Of a stretch of 36,487 bases of DNA, positions 14,721-22,486 are shown in pieces. The stretch's first letter is position 1; each line of letters starts with the position of its first letter. A program made the position numbers and the translations under genes. The DNA is from Gammaproteobacteria bacterium. Its GTDB lineage: Bacteria; Pseudomonadota; Gammaproteobacteria; JAJDOJ01. The notes beneath the pieces were generated by a model. It saw only the letters and a list, made by a program, of their open reading frames with translations, searched no databases and was not told where the DNA came from. Location of the stretch: NCBI GenBank assembly GCA_022340215.1, contig JAJDOJ010000114.1, positions 1 through 36,487 on the forward strand, in the 5' to 3' direction.

Positions 14721-16487
14721 TCAGGGCGTCCACACCAGTGGAACGATGGCGACCGTGATGGCGCAGACCGCCACCGTCAGGGGCAGGCCGACGCGGACGT
14801 AGTCGGTGAAGCGGTAGCCGCCGGGACCGTAGACCATCAGGTTGGTCTGGTAGCCGATCGGGGTGGCGTAACTCGCCGAGGCGGCGACCATGACCGTGAT
14901 CACGAAGGGAAGGAACGCCGCCTCGATGCTCTGCGCCGTGGCAAGCGCGACGGGGAACATCAACACCGCAGCGGTGTTGTTCGTGGCCAGGGCCGTGATG
15001 ACGGCGGTCACCGTGAAGATGGCCGCAAGTGCGGTCCAGACGACACCGCCGGACAGGGAAATCAGTCCGCCTGCGATCGCCGCCGCGGCACCGGTGGACT
15101 CCATCGCATTGCCGATGCCGAAGGAGGCGGCGATGACGATAAGCACGCGCCAGTCGACGCTGCGCCGGGCGGTGCGGCCGGTGGTGCAGCGTGTGATGAT
15201 CATCATCCCGGCAGCCAGCAGGGCGGCTTCCAGCATGCTGAGCCAGCCCGTCGCCACGACAAGGACCATCGCCGCGAGGATGGCGATTGCGCGCAGGGCG
15301 CGGTCATGTTTTGGGGGGGAGGAGCCGGGCAGGCGGCTGACCAGGTAAAAGTCCCGGGAGTTTCGGTGTCTGACGACGAAATCCGGGTGTGCCTCCAGTA
15401 GCAGAGTGTCGCCCGGTCGCAGTACGATGTCGCCTGGTTTCTCCGCGATCCGCGCGCCATTGCGCGCCACTGCGATGACTGCCGCGTTGTAGATGGTGCG
15501 GAATCGGCCCTCGCGGATGCTTTTCCCCGCCAGGGGACAGCTGTTCGAGACCACTGCCTCGATGTGGGTGCGTTGTTCCTCGCTCGCGCGGACCTTGTTT
15601 ACCTGATCGGTCGCCGGTCGCAGGCCGCGGATCTTTCTCAGGTCCACGATCGAGTCCACGATACCCGCAAACATCAGAAGATCGTTGCCGTACAGCGGTT
15701 CGCCGGGCGGTACCGCCGCAAGGACACGTCCATCGCGTTCGATGCCGACGAGAAACAGTCCCGGCAGGTGCCGTAGTCCAGCTTCCTCGACTGTCTTGCC
15801 GCACAGGGCACCCGCCACCTCCACCTCCATCTCGACCACGTAACGGCGCAGGTCGCCACTTGGGGTAATCGCGGGTTTGCGGTCGGGTAACAGCAAGGGC
15901 CCTAGGAGGATCAGGTACCCGAAGGTCAACAGCGTCACCGGTATGCCGATCCAGGCCAGTTCGAACATCCCGATGCCCGGTTCCCAACCCTGTTCGAGCA
16001 GCAGACCATTGACGACCAGGTTTGTACTGGTGCCGATCAGGGTGCAGGTGCCGCCCGCGATCGACGCGTAGCTCAGCGGGATCATCAACCGCGACACGGG
16101 CAGGCGATACTTTCGCGTCCAGTCCACCACCGCCGGGATGAACATCGCAACGACAGGTGTGTTGTTGAGGAACGCGCTCATGGCTGCGACCGGGGCCATC
16201 ATCCTCGCCTGGGCCCCGGCGAGCGATCTGGGTTGCCCCAGAACAGGGCCGAGCATCCAGTCGATGGCGCCGGTCTCGCGGAGCCCCGTCACCACCACAT
16301 ACAGTACGCCGACGGTGACAACGCCCTCGTTGGCGAGCCCTCCGAGCGCTTCGGCGGGGGTGAGGATACCGGTCACCAGCAACAGCGTGATGCCGCCGAC
16401 CAGGGTCACGTCAGCGGGACGGTTCGACGCCATGAGGCCGAAACACAAGGCGACGACGCCGATGGTGAACCACGCCTCCCAGGTCAT
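14721..16487 (-). CDS. SLC13-family anion transporter with two RCK_C (TrkA-C) domains
   Basis: 588 residues from the ATG at 16487 (MTWEAWFTIGV), which has GGAAG just upstream; a longer frame to 16724 is not used because it adds no membrane or domain sequence. The first half (about residues 1-200) and last half (about 390-588) hold the hydrophobic segments of the DASS/SLC13 fold, with the conserved hairpins FLNNTPVVAMFIPAV...SYASIAGGTCTLIGTSTNLV and ATNNTAAVLMFPVA...YATPIGYQTNLMVYGPGGY. Between them, two TrkA-C modules (VEVAGALCGKTVEEAG and VSNSCPLAGKSIREG) are soluble regulatory domains. Members move sulfate, dicarboxylates or related anions; in a sulfur oxidiser, sulfate-like anions are a reasonable guess but unproved. 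It is a single gene on its strand. Confidence 0.88.
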   Translation of the reverse strand: MTWEAWFTIGVVALCFGLMASNRPADVTLVGGITLLLVTGILTPAEALGGLANEGVVTVGVLYVVVTGLRETGAIDWMLGPVLGQPRSLAGAQARMMAPVAAMSAFLNNTPVVAMFIPAVVDWTRKYRLPVSRLMIPLSYASIAGGTCTLIGTSTNLVVNGLLLEQGWEPGIGMFELAWIGIPVTLLTFGYLILLGPLLLPDRKPAITPSGDLRRYVVEMEVEVAGALCGKTVEEAGLRHLPGLFLVGIERDGRVLAAVPPGEPLYGNDLLMFAGIVDSIVDLRKIRGLRPATDQVNKVRASEEQRTHIEAVVSNSCPLAGKSIREGRFRTIYNAAVIAVARNGARIAEKPGDIVLRPGDTLLLEAHPDFVVRHRNSRDFYLVSRLPGSSPPKHDRALRAIAILAAMVLVVATGWLSMLEAALLAAGMMIITRCTTGRTARRSVDWRVLIVIAASFGIGNAMESTGAAAAIAGGLISLSGGVVWTALAAIFTVTAVITALATNNTAAVLMFPVALATAQSIEAAFLPFVITVMVAASASYATPIGYQTNLMVYGPGGYRFTDYVRVGLPLTVAVCAITVAIVPLVWTP

Positions 16488-16689
16488 GAGTCTTCCTTTC
16501 GCAGATGAGTGCCTCGGCAAAGCATAGAGTACATGGACCGTTTCCGCGATCATCGTAGTGCCCCGGGTCGGGTCAGCGAAGCGTTGTCCGGCGGGACTGA
16601 TTTTCCGCAAGAATTGAAATCCCTCGAACGGTGCGTAGAATCTGCGGAGGTCCAACCGCACCCGGTGCCCCGATGACCGAAACATTCGA

Positions 16690-17589
16690 ATGATCGGCGC
16701 AGTGCTCGGCAGCGAGGCCGTCAAGCGGCGCTCGGTTCCGCCCGAAGTCTATGCGTCTGCTCTGATCTCAAGGGCGCTCGATGCCATCGCAAATCGCTGG
16801 CCCGGCGCCGCGGCGCCGGATTCCGGGGTTGCTCCGGTATTCGTCCTGGCCGCCGGGTGGGGTTCGGGCTCTACACTGCTGCAGCGGCTGGTCATGTCGA
16901 GCGGCCAGGTGTTCCTGTGGGGAGAACCCTTCGACCAGTGTGCGGTGATCCAGCGCCTGACCGTTGGCCTCGTGGCCATGAGGGAGGACTGGCCGCCTGA
17001 CTGGCACTTCCGGGACGAGACCGACCCGCAAAAGCTCACCACCGAGTGGATCGCCAACCTCCTGCCGCCGGTCTCGAGCTTGCACGCGGCGCACCGGCAG
17101 TTCGTCGGCGCTTGGCTCGGAGATCCCCTGCCGGACGCCTCGCTGCGCTGGGGGCTTAAGGAGGTGCGACTGACCGTCGACCACGCGCGCTACCTGAAGT
17201 GGCTGTACCCGTCGGCGAAGTTTCTGTTTCTCGTTCGCGACCCCGCGGACAGCTACCGTTCCTGCCTCGGGGTGAACTGGTACAGTTTCTGGCCGGACTA
17301 CAAGGTCCGCTCTCCAGTCGCTTTCGCCCATCACTGGCGGCACCTGGCCGAAGGCTTCCTGGAAAGGCACGAGGCGGTCGGCGGGATGCTTGTTCGCTAC
17401 GAGGACCTGGTTTCGGGTAACTTCGACCTCCGCACCGTGGTGGACTACCTAGAGGTCGATCGGATCGATGCGGCGCTGTTAGAGAATAAGGTTGGGGCGA
17501 GGTCGGAACGAAAGAAGGGGCTGAACCCGGTCCAGCGAGCCGTGATCCGGGGCATCACCGCACCGGTGGCCGATCGCGTGTACGTCTGA
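16690..17589 (+). CDS. Sulfotransferase-family protein
   Basis: 299 residues, no signal peptide. The PAPS-binding 5'-phosphosulfate loop is AAGWGSGSTLLQRLV (about residues 54-68), and the 3'-phosphate motif is LFLVRDPADSYRS (about 174-186). Both are standard for the Sulfotransfer_3 fold. Family knowledge says it transfers sulfate from PAPS to a carbohydrate or other acceptor in the cytoplasm or at the membrane. The acceptor is unknown. It is the first of four plus-strand genes (110 bases to the next), so it may share an operon with an FG-GAP protein and a beta-glucosidase. No good ribosome site precedes the ATG at 16690; a start a few codons downstream is possible. Confidence 0.8.
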   Translation: MIGAVLGSEAVKRRSVPPEVYASALISRALDAIANRWPGAAAPDSGVAPVFVLAAGWGSGSTLLQRLVMSSGQVFLWGEPFDQCAVIQRLTVGLVAMREDWPPDWHFRDETDPQKLTTEWIANLLPPVSSLHAAHRQFVGAWLGDPLPDASLRWGLKEVRLTVDHARYLKWLYPSAKFLFLVRDPADSYRSCLGVNWYSFWPDYKVRSPVAFAHHWRHLAEGFLERHEAVGGMLVRYEDLVSGNFDLRTVVDYLEVDRIDAALLENKVGARSERKKGLNPVQRAVIRGITAPVADRVYV

Positions 17590-17699
17590 CCGGCAAGGTC
17601 TTCGAAACCCAACCACAGCTTGCAGGTACCATCACGTTCGCCCAGGGGCGCCCCGATCGCCGCGTCGGCAAACGCGCCCATGCCATCCCGGGGGGGATC

Positions 17700-19667
17700 A
17701 TGAAACGTCTCGCAATCGTGCTGGCGGCGTGCGCCGTCTTTGTCCTCGCGGTCCTCTACGTGATTGGACTCGACAGGTTTTTCGTCGGCAGCGGCGTGCC
17801 CGACTGGATGCAGCCGCTGGCCACCGTCTACACCCTCGATGACGCCGGCGTTGCCGATTTCGACGGGGACGGTCAGTTGGACATCTTCACGACGAACCAT
17901 TCCTCCGGAGAGTTCGTCGCGTTCGGGGAATCCGGACTGGGGTTCTCCGGGAACCGGGTCGCGGACCTCGGACTGAACCAGGTGCGCGGTTTCCCGGGAC
18001 TCGAACAAGGGCATGCCGGGGAACCCCTGCGGGACTCGGGTTTCCATCTCGGGTTCGCCGGCGGGGCCCTCGTGCTCTGGAATCGGGGGGGCGGGGTCCC
18101 GGGTCCCGTGTCGGGCAAGGTCGCCATCCCCTGGGGGGTGGTTTGCGTGGACTGTCCCAAGGGGAGCTATAGCATTCGCGAGGAAGGCGAGGGTGAGGGC
18201 CTGGTGCGGTCGCAGATCGATTTCTCGCTCGCACCGGGCGAGAGGATGATCGTCGCCACGGGACCGAATCCGACCAACGGCATTCCCGTGCGTGTGTCCC
18301 TGCCGGCGTCCCTGCCGCTCGATCAGGTGTTCGTCGGCAGGTTCCGGATCAACCCCGACCGGCATGAGCTCGATATCCTGCTGAGGGACCGTCATTCGAT
18401 GGCGTGGACCGATCTCAACGCGGACGGGGTGCTGGACGTCTTCATCGGCCGAGGCGGGATGCGTGGCTATATCGCGCAGATCGCTCCGGGGACCGAGGAC
18501 GAGTTGTTCCTGTCAGCGGATGGGACCTACTCCAACGAGATCGAGGCGAGCGGGATCCACAAGGCGTCCTGCCCGGGCCGCCAGGCCGCCTGGGTGGACT
18601 TCGACGTCGATGGCCTGCTCGATCTCTACGTCGTGTGCGGCAGGACCGCCGGTGTCGCCCTGGAGGATCCCAACCGTCTCTACCGCCAGACCGGAGCCGG
18701 TCGGTTCACCGAGGTCGCCGGTGACGTGGGCCTGGCGATGCCGGAACCCGGCTCGTTTCTCTGGTTCGACGTCGACGAAGACGGCGACCCCGACATGCTG
18801 TGGTACGCAAAGGGCGGACCCGCGCTCTACCTCAACGAGGATGGCACCTTTCGGGCTCTGCCGGTGAAAGGGGCGGGCGAAGGCCCATTCGCGAATCTGG
18901 CGAAACTGTCGATGGCGGACTTCGATGCGGACGGGGATCTCGATGTCTTCATCGCCTCCGGCAAGCAACAGAACCTCCTGATCCGCAACGACGCGGGTAC
19001 GCTGAAGGCAATGGACCCGCGGGAGATCGGGTTGCCGGCGGCCTCGTTCACCGCCGACTGGGTGGACTACGACAACGACGGCCGCACGGACCTGCACAGC
19101 CTGCCGGGCGGCATGTACCGGCAGACCGATGCGGGCCGATTCGAGAGGACCGGGCGGTTCGATCTGCCCGGGCAGTTCCATCTCTCCGGGGCGAGGAGTA
19201 CCTGGGCGGACCTCGACGGCGACGGGTCGCGTGACCTGCTGGTGGCGCTGAAGCGAAATCTCAAGCCCGCGTTGACCGCGAAGCTGTTCGGGAAGCAGGA
19301 GGAGGACGAGGGGGAATGGACCCTCTATGCGGTGCGGAACGAACCGGACGGCAACCACTGGCTGCAGCTTGACCTCGCCGGTGACGGCGGAAACCCGCAG
19401 GCCATCGGGGCGCGGGTCGAGGTGGAGGCCGGAGGCCGCAAGCAGGTCAATCCGGTCGGACACGCCGAGGGCTCGTTTTTCTCCCAGGGACACTACCGGG
19501 TATACTTCGGGCTCGGTCCCGAGGAGACGGTCGAGGCCGTGAGGGTCCATTGGCCCGATGGCCGGATGCAGGTGATGGAGAACGTGGCGCCAGACCGGCG
19601 TCTCGTGATCGTTAGGGACACGGAACCGGCTGAAGGCGATGCCGCCGACCCGGAGTTGCCGCAATGA
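17700..19667 (+). CDS. CRTAC1-like FG-GAP/VCBS repeat protein with ASPIC/UnbV domain
   Basis: 655 residues. A purine-rich GGGGGGAT precedes the ATG at 17700. Residues 1-28 are a membrane or signal segment (RLAIVLAACAVFVLAVLYVIGL). The body is a beta-propeller of FG-GAP repeats, each marked by a Ca2+-binding DxDxDG loop: DFDGDGQLD, DLNADGVLD, DFDVDGLLD, DVDEDGDPD, DFDADGDLD, DYDNDGRTD and DLDGDGSRD. The C-terminus (about 560-645) is an ASPIC/UnbV domain (IGARVEVEAGG...YFGLGPEETVEAVRVHWPDG). Such proteins are exported or surface-anchored and bind partners or carbohydrate. The stop codon overlaps the start of the next gene by four bases (ATGA), so it is translationally coupled to the GH1 beta-glucosidase. 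Confidence 0.88.
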   Translation: MKRLAIVLAACAVFVLAVLYVIGLDRFFVGSGVPDWMQPLATVYTLDDAGVADFDGDGQLDIFTTNHSSGEFVAFGESGLGFSGNRVADLGLNQVRGFPGLEQGHAGEPLRDSGFHLGFAGGALVLWNRGGGVPGPVSGKVAIPWGVVCVDCPKGSYSIREEGEGEGLVRSQIDFSLAPGERMIVATGPNPTNGIPVRVSLPASLPLDQVFVGRFRINPDRHELDILLRDRHSMAWTDLNADGVLDVFIGRGGMRGYIAQIAPGTEDELFLSADGTYSNEIEASGIHKASCPGRQAAWVDFDVDGLLDLYVVCGRTAGVALEDPNRLYRQTGAGRFTEVAGDVGLAMPEPGSFLWFDVDEDGDPDMLWYAKGGPALYLNEDGTFRALPVKGAGEGPFANLAKLSMADFDADGDLDVFIASGKQQNLLIRNDAGTLKAMDPREIGLPAASFTADWVDYDNDGRTDLHSLPGGMYRQTDAGRFERTGRFDLPGQFHLSGARSTWADLDGDGSRDLLVALKRNLKPALTAKLFGKQEEDEGEWTLYAVRNEPDGNHWLQLDLAGDGGNPQAIGARVEVEAGGRKQVNPVGHAEGSFFSQGHYRVYFGLGPEETVEAVRVHWPDGRMQVMENVAPDRRLVIVRDTEPAEGDAADPELPQ

Positions 19668-21013
19668 GCGATCCGCGCTTCCCCCTGGAGTTCGTCTGGG
19701 GAGCCGCAACCTCGTCCTACCAGATCGAGGGTTCTCCGCTTGCCGACGGGGCCGGCGAAAGCATCTGGCACCGATTCTCCCATACGCCCGGCCGGGTCGC
19801 GAACGACGAGACCGGGGACGTCGCCTGCGACCACTATCGCAGGATGAACGACGACGTGGCCCTGATGGCCACGCTCGGTCTCCGCGCCTACCGTTTCAGT
19901 GTCGCCTGGGGGCGTGTCATTCCCGAAGGCACCGGTGCGGTCAATCGCGCGGGCCTCGGATTCTACGATCGACTCGTGGACCGCCTGCTCGAGCACGGGA
20001 TCGAACCCTTCCTGACCCTGTATCACTGGGACCTGCCCGCCGCCCTGGACGACCGGGGCGGGTGGTTGAACGGGGACATCGCCGGCTGGTTCGCAGACTA
20101 TGCCGAGGTCATGTTCCGCGCCCTGGACGACCGTGTGCGCCACTGGATCACCCTGAACGAACCCTGGGTCGTTGTCGATGCCGGTTACCTCAACGGGGTG
20201 CACGCCCCGGGCCACGCGGACCTTGGTGAGGCCGCCGTCGCCGCCCATAACCTGCTGCGCGCCCACGGCGATACCGTCGCCCTTTACCGCGAAATGGGGC
20301 GCCACCGGATCGGTATCGCTGTGAACCTGGAGCCGAAGTATCCAGCGAGCGATTCGATTGCCGATCGCGAAGCCGCATCGCGTGCCCATGTCTACATGAA
20401 CCGCCAGTTTCTCGACCCGCTGTTTCGTGGGCGCTACCCCAGGGCGCTGGCGCGGATCTACGGGGGCGCCTGGCGCGAGCCCGCCGGCGAAGACATGGAG
20501 CGGATCTCCCGGCCGGTGGATTTCCTCGGGGTGAACTACTACACGCGATCGGTGGTACGAGCCTCGGGTAAACCCCCCTTTTTCGGCGCTGCGGTCCCGC
20601 AGGCCGATGCACCCCACACCGAGATGGCCTGGGAGGTGTATCCGCGGGGACTGAAAGATACCCTAAGCTGGCTGGCCGATCGCTACGATGTCCCGCCGAT
20701 CTATGTGACCGAGAATGGCGCGGCGTGCCCGGATATCGTGGTCACCGGCGGCCGCGTGGATGACGCCGACCGGATCGCATATCTGAAAGATCACTTGAAG
20801 GCCTTGCTTGACGCCAGGTCGCGCGGAGTGGATGCACGGGGCTACTTTGTCTGGTCCCTGTTCGACAATTTCGAGTGGAGCTTCGGTTACGCGAAGCGAT
20901 TCGGCATTGTTCGGGTGGACTTCTCCGACGCTGCGCGCAAGCGTACGCCGAAGGCCAGCGCGACTTTCTACTCCCGGGTCATCGACAGCCGGGGAGGCAG
21001 CCTGTTCGATTGA
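19664..21013 (+). CDS. GH1 beta-glucosidase
   Basis: 449 residues, typical for cytoplasmic GH1 enzymes, with no signal peptide. The protein starts FPLEFVWGAATSSYQIEG, the usual GH1 opening. The acid/base Glu is E166 in WITLNEPW and the nucleophile is E350 in IYVTENGAA. TLYHWDLPAAL and a C-terminal YFVWSLFDNFEWSFGY complete the family signatures. It releases glucose from the non-reducing end of short beta-glucosides. It overlaps the previous gene by ATGA. Inference: it could process disaccharides (for example sophorose, beta-1,2-linked) imported by the ABC system encoded 8-14 kb further on. GH1 enzymes often act on several linkages, so specificity is not readable. Confidence 0.93.
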   Translation: MSDPRFPLEFVWGAATSSYQIEGSPLADGAGESIWHRFSHTPGRVANDETGDVACDHYRRMNDDVALMATLGLRAYRFSVAWGRVIPEGTGAVNRAGLGFYDRLVDRLLEHGIEPFLTLYHWDLPAALDDRGGWLNGDIAGWFADYAEVMFRALDDRVRHWITLNEPWVVVDAGYLNGVHAPGHADLGEAAVAAHNLLRAHGDTVALYREMGRHRIGIAVNLEPKYPASDSIADREAASRAHVYMNRQFLDPLFRGRYPRALARIYGGAWREPAGEDMERISRPVDFLGVNYYTRSVVRASGKPPFFGAAVPQADAPHTEMAWEVYPRGLKDTLSWLADRYDVPPIYVTENGAACPDIVVTGGRVDDADRIAYLKDHLKALLDARSRGVDARGYFVWSLFDNFEWSFGYAKRFGIVRVDFSDAARKRTPKASATFYSRVIDSRGGSLFD

Positions 21014-21233
21014 CGGCCGAGCGAGGCGGACACCGGCCAAGGCAACGACCCATGCCGTCGCAGCCACGGGTCTCGGGGATCCCTGCTATGCTTAGCGCTT
21101 GATCCCGCGCGATAACGGCTCGCGCGATTCCCGCCAATCCGATCCCGATGCAACCGCGCCCTGCCAGCCGCGAGAACACGCACGGCGAGCGCCGTCGGGA
21201 CAGCAGGCAGACAAAACTCCGGAGGACCCCTTA

Positions 21234-22316
21234 ATGCCAGCCAGTCAACTTCCCCCGATCAATCCCGTCCGCGTATCGAGGGAGCACAAGGTGGCCGAGC
21301 CTGGCCGTGCGGAAGCGCTGCGGGATGCCATCCCGGCCGAGCCCGAACGACTCACCGAACTCTATCGGCGGCACGTGGTATCCGCCCGGCACTTCAGCCC
21401 GGAGTTGATGCTCCAGATATTCCGTCTGGCTGCGGAATACGAGCTCGGAATGCACAAGGGAGAGCGTCCCCTGCGGGATTTCACCCTGTCCATCCTGTTC
21501 CTGGACCAGGCTCACCCGCGGATCCGCCTGTCGTTCGAGCGTGCCTGCCTGAATCTGGGCGCATCGTTTCTCCACGTGGGGAAGGCCGCGGCCGACATGA
21601 TGTCCAGGCACGCGGCACTGGACGAGGTTGCCGAGTGCTGCAATACCTTCGGCGACCTGACCGTACTGCGCACGCCGGATGCGGGGACGATGGTCGAGTT
21701 ACTGAAATACTTCCGAGTCCCCGTGATCAGCGCGGGTCACGGGATCGACGAGAGCCCGACCAACGGGCTTGCCGACCTCTACACCCTGTTCAAGTGGCGC
21801 CCCGACCTGATCAACCCCAGTATTGCGCCGGAGGATCGCATCCAGATCGGTATCGGTGGCAATCCAGCGGAGTCGGCACTCATCGGGAGTTTTCTCTTTG
21901 CCTTGACGAAGTTTCCCCACGCGGTGACCCGTGTCGTCATTCTGGGCCACATTTACGAGCCACTGACAAAGATTCAGCGTGAGGAATGCAGGGCCTCCGG
22001 GTTGCGGGTGGACAACGGGCAGGACCTGTATCCCGACAAGGGCGTGATCGAGATGGCCCATGCACTGGTGCCAAAACTGGCCTTAGTGTACGTCCACGCG
22101 GTAGATGAGACCAATGTGGCGCGCCGGGATTTTGAAGAGGCGATGCGGGACCTGCAACCCGACACGATGATCCTGAATCCGGGCGCCCAGTCCGAGGAAT
22201 TCAGGGAGAACGTAAACGATTCGCCCTTCAACGCCTATTTCGAGCAGATCCGTGGAGCGCTGTTCATCCACATGGCGCTGATGCGGAGCATCCTCGTGGA
22301 GAAGCCGCTGAAGTAA
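21234..22316 (+). CDS. Carbamoyltransferase-like protein with altered active-site motifs
   Basis: 360 residues. GGAGGA at 21221-21226 fixes the ATG at 21234. The fold is clearly ATCase/OTCase: VVSARHFSPELMLQIFRLAAE, RIRLSFERACLNLGA, EVAECCNTFGDLTVLRTPD, NGLADLYTLF, and the C-terminal NVNDSPFNAYFEQIRGALFI...MALMRSIL. However, the carbamoyl-phosphate motif STRT is HPRI (94-97), HPTQ is SPTN (174-177) and the late HPLPR is NPGAQ (about 315-319). Residues normally essential for carbamoyl phosphate and for catalysis are therefore replaced, in an otherwise well-kept sequence. It may bind another substrate or be regulatory. It is separated from the GH1 gene by 220 bases. Related to pyrB, but pyrB function is not supported. 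Confidence 0.78.
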   Translation: MPASQLPPINPVRVSREHKVAEPGRAEALRDAIPAEPERLTELYRRHVVSARHFSPELMLQIFRLAAEYELGMHKGERPLRDFTLSILFLDQAHPRIRLSFERACLNLGASFLHVGKAAADMMSRHAALDEVAECCNTFGDLTVLRTPDAGTMVELLKYFRVPVISAGHGIDESPTNGLADLYTLFKWRPDLINPSIAPEDRIQIGIGGNPAESALIGSFLFALTKFPHAVTRVVILGHIYEPLTKIQREECRASGLRVDNGQDLYPDKGVIEMAHALVPKLALVYVHAVDETNVARRDFEEAMRDLQPDTMILNPGAQSEEFRENVNDSPFNAYFEQIRGALFIHMALMRSILVEKPLK

Positions 22317-22486
22317 CGGCTTCGTTGTCCCTCCTCCCTGACAGAGGGGGCCAGGTGGGGGGGGGCGAGACTAGCGACCGGTACCGTGCCTGTTCTTCGG
22401 GTTCCATTCCCATCCTGGGCTTCCCGCTCGCAGGGGAAAGGGTTTTGTTGGTTTCCGCTCCCTGCCTCCCTGGAAGGGAACCGATT

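Noticed and set aside
18513-19709. Roughly 400-codon minus-strand frame
   Set aside because: Antisense to the FG-GAP protein, whose DxDxDG repeats are unmistakable.
22317-22486. Possible terminator CCCTC...GAGGG between the carbamoyltransferase-like and GH94 genes
   Set aside because: The stem is short and lacks a T-run on either strand.
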